12,205 nucleotides of DNA from Podochytrium sp. JEL0797 (lineage: Eukaryota; Chytridiomycota; Chytridiomycetes; Chytridiales; Chytriomycetaceae), in the NCBI GenBank assembly GCA_027596195.1, contig JADGJG010000816.1:1-12205 (forward strand), written 5' to 3'. The notes beneath the pieces were generated by a model. The model searched no databases. It was given only the letters and a program-made list of their open reading frames with translations, and was not told where the DNA came from. Position numbers and translations under genes: made by a program. This document shows positions 8,201 to 12,205 of this stretch, piece by piece (the first letter of the stretch is position 1; the number at the start of each line of letters is the position of its first letter).

Positions 8201-9745
8201 TTACAGTGGGAGCTTCTTGCCGCCCCCTTTCTTAATCACAAAGCATTTCCCCCTTATCCATTTCCTCAACAGCACAGCCACCGCGAGTGTCAACCCCAAT
8301 AATGGCAATACAAAAAACTCCCACCTCTCAAACTCGGACCACCATCCCAACCACGAGAAAACCTCCTCCACATCCACCACCCCAACTCCATCCATCAACC
8401 CCAACCCATCCAAACTGGGACACGCGGCAAAACGACCACGACCATCAACACACGCCACGCGAAAAACTTTGCACCCATGAAACGGAATCTTTCCTACACT
8501 CATACCTCCCTTTTGAACCACCTCCCAATTCCTATGCTCCCACAAATCCCTCACACGCGCAAGAACCGACGCCCCTTGATTCCCAAGCACCTGCCACCCC
8601 ACCCACTTGACTTCCACATCCTTCGCCCCCAAATTCACCACCCCAACCACCATCTCCCCGTTCTTGAGCTCCCCAACCCACACCCACACATGCCCAACCT
8701 TGACACGCAACACAGCCGCCTTCCCCAACGCGTCCTGATTCACGGCAATTAATTCGACATTCCCAAGAATCTCCATATCGCGCCCTCGCCTCGCTTGCGT
8801 GAGGTCGTGCCCGAGGAGGAGCGGGGACTTGAGGAAACACCAGACGGAAAAGTGCGTGATGGATTCCGTGTGGGAGAGGCCGTGGTTGCCGATTTCGAGC
8901 ATGTCGAGGTCGTTGAAGCCGCCGGGGTGGGCGTAACGGGAGAGGTCTTGGGTTTGGTGGATGATGCTGACGACGCTTTTCCAGTTGTTGCTGAATTCAT
9001 GCAGAGGGTGGTGGGTACATGAAAAAAAAATTTCGCGAGAAAAATAAATAAATACATGCACTCACCTAATATCCAACGTTGTCCTCCACGAATTACCCAC
9101 CTCCCCACCCCATTCCCACACCTGATTCTGCCCCCAATTGCAAATCGCGTAATTTATCCTCCGATGCGTCGCATTCAACGCATCCCTCAACGCAACATAC
9201 CGCCCCATCGTCTCCTCCACCGTCGTATTCAAACCCTCATGAAAACAATTATCATACTTGAAATAATCAATCTCCCATTCAGCATACCGCCTCGCATCCA
9301 CCCGTTCGTGGTTCAACCCGCCCGGTCGCCCTTGACACGTTGCAACGCCCGCAGACGAGTAGAGCCCAAAGAGGAGATTTTTCGAATGGATGTAATCGGA
9401 CAAGGGTTTGATTCCGGAAGGGAATGTGAGTGGGTCCGGTTCTATTTTCCTCGTCGCGTCGCGTCGCGATTGCCAGCAATCGTCCACATTCAAGTATCTG
9501 TATCCGAGACCCGCGAGTCCTAATAGGAAAACGGGGTTTGAGGGGTTGGGGGGGGGTTATTTTTTTGATGGGGGACCTGTCAAACCTGTCGACACCAACG
9601 CGTCTGCTTGCTTGCGGATCATGTTTTCGTTGATATTGCATGCGAATCGGTTCCATGAGTTCCAACCCATGGCTGGGGTGCGCCCGACACCGTTGTCGAG
9701 CGCGGAAAGGGTGCCTGCCAAACACGCGACCACGAGAAAAAACAT
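8201..9745 (-). CDS. GH27 alpha-galactosidase with signal peptide and C-terminal membrane anchor
   Basis: Retaining glycoside hydrolase family 27; removes terminal alpha-galactose from oligosaccharides or glycolipids outside the cell or in the secretory/vacuolar lumen. Exons 9745-9586, 9519-9066, 8990-8201; 467 residues. Signal peptide at residues 1-15 ([15 protein letters not shown]). The family start [11 protein letters not shown] follows, then [19 protein letters not shown], the nucleophile Asp143 in YFKYDNC, CNWG, and [12 protein letters not shown] with the acid/base Asp203. [14 protein letters not shown] and [14 protein letters not shown] complete the barrel; a beta-sandwich domain follows. 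Unusually, residues ~430-446 ([17 protein letters not shown]) form a transmembrane helix followed by a basic 21-residue tail, so it should be a type I membrane protein rather than a free secreted enzyme. All catalytic residues are intact. Codons run C-ending to G-ending within exons 2 and 3. Confidence 0.94.
8991..9065 (-). other. Intron 2 of the alpha-galactosidase gene (75 nt)
   Basis: Donor GTGAGT and acceptor AATTCAG, phase 2; joins TTLDI to SNNWKSV, placing the acid/base Asp next to the conserved Asn-Trp. A T-rich run precedes the acceptor by ~30 nt. Confidence 0.92.
9520..9585 (-). other. Intron 1 of the alpha-galactosidase gene (66 nt) with weak tandem donors
   Basis: Acceptor CTATTAG, phase 1. 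The donor is GTTTGA at 9585; a second GT (GTCCCC) lies 9 nt downstream at 9576. The upstream donor gives [21 protein letters not shown], the family spacing; the second would add three residues (LTG). Both are poor matches to GTAAGT. Confidence 0.85.
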
Positions 9746-10040
9746 TATTTTGACAGTTTTTTTTTGAATTCGTCACCAAATAGGAATGGAGGAGGAAAGC
9801 AATAATTTATGTGTGTGTTCATATAATGAACGCGAGGGCCTTGGAGCCTTGGAATGGACTGCAACAAAGAAAAACCCCCAAAACTACTTTCTTTTCACTT
9901 TCTTTTCGACCTCCCCCATTTTCATACATTTGCTTATACAGCAATTAACGAAGGGAGAGAGAACAGAAAAGGTACCAGCAAGGCCAAATATATTCATAAA
10001 CCAGAAACAAAAACAAGCTTGGGAACAACAGAAAAACTCC
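9746..10040 (-). promoter_or_regulatory. Upstream region of the alpha-galactosidase gene and 3' flank of the ATPase gene
   Basis: 295 bp. It contains a perfect inverted repeat GTTCAT-ATA-ATGAAC at 9817-9831, about 72 nt upstream of the ATG, whose centre is also TATA-like. A duplicated CCTTGGA (GGAGCCTTGG area, 9838-9852) lies beside it. No AATAAA is visible for the ATPase mRNA, so its 3' end is unmarked. Confidence 0.4.
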
Positions 10041-12205
10041 TCATTTCCCACCAGTCGACCACCTCGTCGGGAACATTTGCAACCCCGGAATATCATCCGT
10101 ATATCTGATGGGCGAAAATCGGCGCTTGATAATGACACGCGCAATCGCATACATGTACAACACGACACCGAACGCCATGGCAATCAACCACGTGTAAGGC
10201 GTCAGTCTCCAGTTGGTCAAGAAAGCCACATTGATGCCGGGAATGTAGACAATCAACAGCGAGAAGGTGCCTCCCACCAGAATACCCACAAACGACCACT
10301 TGTTGGCAAACATGAAAGAACCCCACGGGTTGCTCAAACGCGCCTTGCAGATAAAGTGGTTGAAGCACTGCTGGAACATGATGGCGAGGTAGTATGCGGA
10401 TTGTCCGAACGTGAGGGCCTCCAACTGGTCATCGGCAGTGACGGTGCGGCCTTGGAACACGTAGTCGTTTCCGGCTTGACCCCAGTTGGCCGCGTGCTTG
10501 ACAGCCTCATAAGGAGTGATAGCCATGTGGAACCACATGGCAAAGAAGAAGCAGGTGAGACATCCAATGGTCTGGATGGTTCCGGCCTCCAAATACGAGT
10601 ACGACAACACATCGCCGTCAATGAGAATATCGTCCTCCGTCTTCTCGAACATCTCAACCCAGTATCTCTTGCTGAAGACTTTCTTGACACCGCGAGTGAA
10701 CTTGGTCATCTTGGAAACTCCAGCCGTGTTCTCTTCTTCATGGACATTTTCGACGTTGCCACCGTGTTCGGCTTGGTCGAGAGCGCGGCGGCGGTAGAGT
10801 CTTTCAATCGACTGTGGAGTGACAGGCTTGCGTGGAGGCAGCTTCATGAGACCAGCGGGGTTTTCGGAAACGTCAAACGCGTAGGTCAGGGCAATGAACA
10901 GCTCGAAACCCAAGTCGACGACGAGAATAAGGATTGACGACAATGGAAGTGGCATGGGAACGATAATATAGAGCAAGTTGGCCCAGACTTCTGGCATGGT
11001 GTGCGTGATGGTGTACTGGATGGACTTTTTGAGGTTCTGGAAAATCAAACGGCCCTCCTCGATACCGGCGACAGTAGAGGCGAAGTTGTCGTCGAGCAGA
11101 ATCATGGCAGCGGCTTCCTTGGACACGTCGGAGCCAGAGATATTCATCGCAATACCCAAATCGGCCTTCTTGAGAGCAGGCGAGTCGTTGACACCGTCAC
11201 CAGTGACTCCAACAATGTGCCCTCTGCCCTGAGCGCGCTTGACAATGTCCAACTTGTGCTTGGGGGACGTACGAGCGAAAATAATCTCCTCCTTGTCGAA
11301 AATGTTCTCCCACTCGTCATTGGTCAGGTCGTCGATCGTGTCTCCGTGGATGACAATCGCGTGAACGTCAGACTCAGGCACCTGGGACTCGGGAACCCCA
11401 CGCTTCTTGGCAATCTCGGCCTTGGTGTCGCTGAGCATCATGTTGATCTTGCGTCCAATCGCCTCGGCAGTCAACGGGTGGTCTCCAGTCACCATCATGA
11501 CGCGAATACCAGCAGCACGACATTTTCCAACAGCTTCACGAACTCCGTGTTTGGGTGGGTCTTCAAGAGAAACGAGACCCAAGAAGGTCAAGTTTTCGGT
11601 GGGGAAGTTGGCTGGGTCTCTGAGGAACTCAAAGTCGACGGGGAACTCGGATTCAGGAAGAGCGAGACACGCGAAAGCCAAGACACGGTGACCCTGGGAA
11701 GCAAACATGGTATACATCTCATCGTAGTTGGCTTTGTGCTCGGCAGTCAAGGGGATGACCTTCTTGCCGTCGTGGATGGAGGTACAGAGCTTCAACACGC
11801 GCTCAGGCGCACCCTTCATGTACAGCATCAACGATCCGGTAGCGTGCTTCTTCTTGTGAATAGTCATAGCCCACTTGTTGCTCGAGTTGAAAGGAATCTC
11901 AAACACCTTGGGGTACGCGTTCTGGGCCTCATCAAAGTTTGGAAGCTTGACGGCGGCGAAACGGATCAAACCAGCCTCGGTGGCGTCACCGAGAATCTCA
12001 CGAGTGGCGATGGGTCCTTCATTAGAGGTGAACTTGGCAGTTGGGTTGATGGCAGCGGCATGGAGGAGCTCGTTGGTAGCGTCGGAATCGTTCATTTCGA
12101 AGGGAGAGGCAATCTTGGCCTCCTCAGATCCCTCGGCCAAGTTTTGGGCAAAGTAGAGCTTGAGACCGGTCCACATGAATGTGAGAGTCATTTGGTTACG
12201 CGTCA
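10041..12205 (-). CDS. P-type IIC cation ATPase (Na,K/H,K-ATPase-like alpha subunit), C-terminal ~720 residues
   Basis: ATP-driven cation pump of the plasma membrane, 5' partial: the first residues, (L)TRNQMTLTFMW, are those just after the DKTGTL phosphorylation site, so the actuator domain and M1-M4 lie outside. Visible: ATP-binding KGAPE (11816-11802), MVTGDHP (11496-11476), hinge TGDGVNDSPALKKAD (11204-11160), then M5-M10. No intron occurs in 2.16 kb, and codons are strongly C-ending throughout, suggesting high expression. Aligned by eye with animal Na,K-ATPase, Glu779 and Asp804 are kept, but Asn776 is Thr, Ser775 is His, Thr807 is Phe, Asp808 is Glu (10904-10902) and Asp926 is Asn. The M6-M7 loop carries a ~50-residue charged insert (~10800-10640). 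The C-terminus runs to FPTRWSTGGK instead of the animal Tyr-Tyr end. Transported ions cannot be assigned; no beta subunit gene is in the window. Confidence 0.93.
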   Translation of the reverse strand, partial: TRNQMTLTFMWTGLKLYFAQNLAEGSEEAKIASPFEMNDSDATNELLHAAAINPTAKFTSNEGPIATREILGDATEAGLIRFAAVKLPNFDEAQNAYPKVFEIPFNSSNKWAMTIHKKKHATGSLMLYMKGAPERVLKLCTSIHDGKKVIPLTAEHKANYDEMYTMFASQGHRVLAFACLALPESEFPVDFEFLRDPANFPTENLTFLGLVSLEDPPKHGVREAVGKCRAAGIRVMMVTGDHPLTAEAIGRKINMMLSDTKAEIAKKRGVPESQVPESDVHAIVIHGDTIDDLTNDEWENIFDKEEIIFARTSPKHKLDIVKRAQGRGHIVGVTGDGVNDSPALKKADLGIAMNISGSDVSKEAAAMILLDDNFASTVAGIEEGRLIFQNLKKSIQYTITHTMPEVWANLLYIIVPMPLPLSSILILVVDLGFELFIALTYAFDVSENPAGLMKLPPRKPVTPQSIERLYRRRALDQAEHGGNVENVHEEENTAGVSKMTKFTRGVKKVFSKRYWVEMFEKTEDDILIDGDVLSYSYLEAGTIQTIGCLTCFFFAMWFHMAITPYEAVKHAANWGQAGNDYVFQGRTVTADDQLEALTFGQSAYYLAIMFQQCFNHFICKARLSNPWGSFMFANKWSFVGILVGGTFSLLIVYIPGINVAFLTNWRLTPYTWLIAMAFGVVLYMYAIARVIIKRRFSPIRYTDDIPGLQMFPTRWSTGGK

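Noticed and set aside
10332..11700. Shorter open frames within the ATPase gene on both strands.
   Set aside because: They are frame shadows of a continuous, highly conserved pump sequence with strongly biased codons.

Overview
This is eukaryotic nuclear DNA from a compact genome. Six protein-coding genes fill 12.2 kb, intergenic gaps are about 150-360 bp, and most genes carry GT-AG introns of 47-76 nt that I could place because conserved protein motifs join cleanly across them. Several AATAAA poly(A) signals lie within about 20 nt of stop codons. The gene content fits an early-diverging zoosporic (chytrid-like) fungus best: a signalling protein with a bacterial-style ATPase/TPR-GAF architecture, a P-type ATPase of the Na,K/H,K class, a GH27 alpha-galactosidase and an Slx8/RNF4-like RING protein. 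Another unicellular eukaryote is possible. The lineage is inference; no rRNA or other marker is present.

Layout from left to right. (1) 1-2993, plus strand: the 3' part of a five-exon gene whose protein joins the C-terminal helical region of the large signalling-ATPase family, a GAF domain and a class I cyclic-nucleotide phosphodiesterase. (2) 3143-4538, plus: a three-exon, zinc-free MDR oxidoreductase. (3) 4895-7058, minus: an unrecognised low-complexity protein of about 695 residues with more ordered ends. (4) 7324-8020, minus: a two-exon RING E3 with SUMO-interacting-like motifs, probably a SUMO-targeted ubiquitin ligase. (5) 8201-9745, minus: a three-exon GH27 alpha-galactosidase with a signal peptide and a C-terminal membrane anchor. 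(6) 10041-12205, minus: the last ~720 residues of a P-type IIC ATPase; the window edge cuts it just after its phosphorylation motif.

The genes do not form an obvious pathway. Three things deserve a second look. The first is the phosphodiesterase, which sits where related proteins carry a histidine kinase. The second is a saw-tooth in synonymous base use: in the MDR, unknown-protein and galactosidase genes, each long exon starts with C-ending codons and finishes with G-ending codons, then resets after the intron. The extra reset inside the large exon of the unknown gene falls exactly at a plausible unrecognised 75-nt intron. The third is the ATPase, whose ion-binding residues differ from those of animal Na,K-ATPases. 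Transposons, CRISPR arrays, rRNA and tRNA genes were looked for and not seen.
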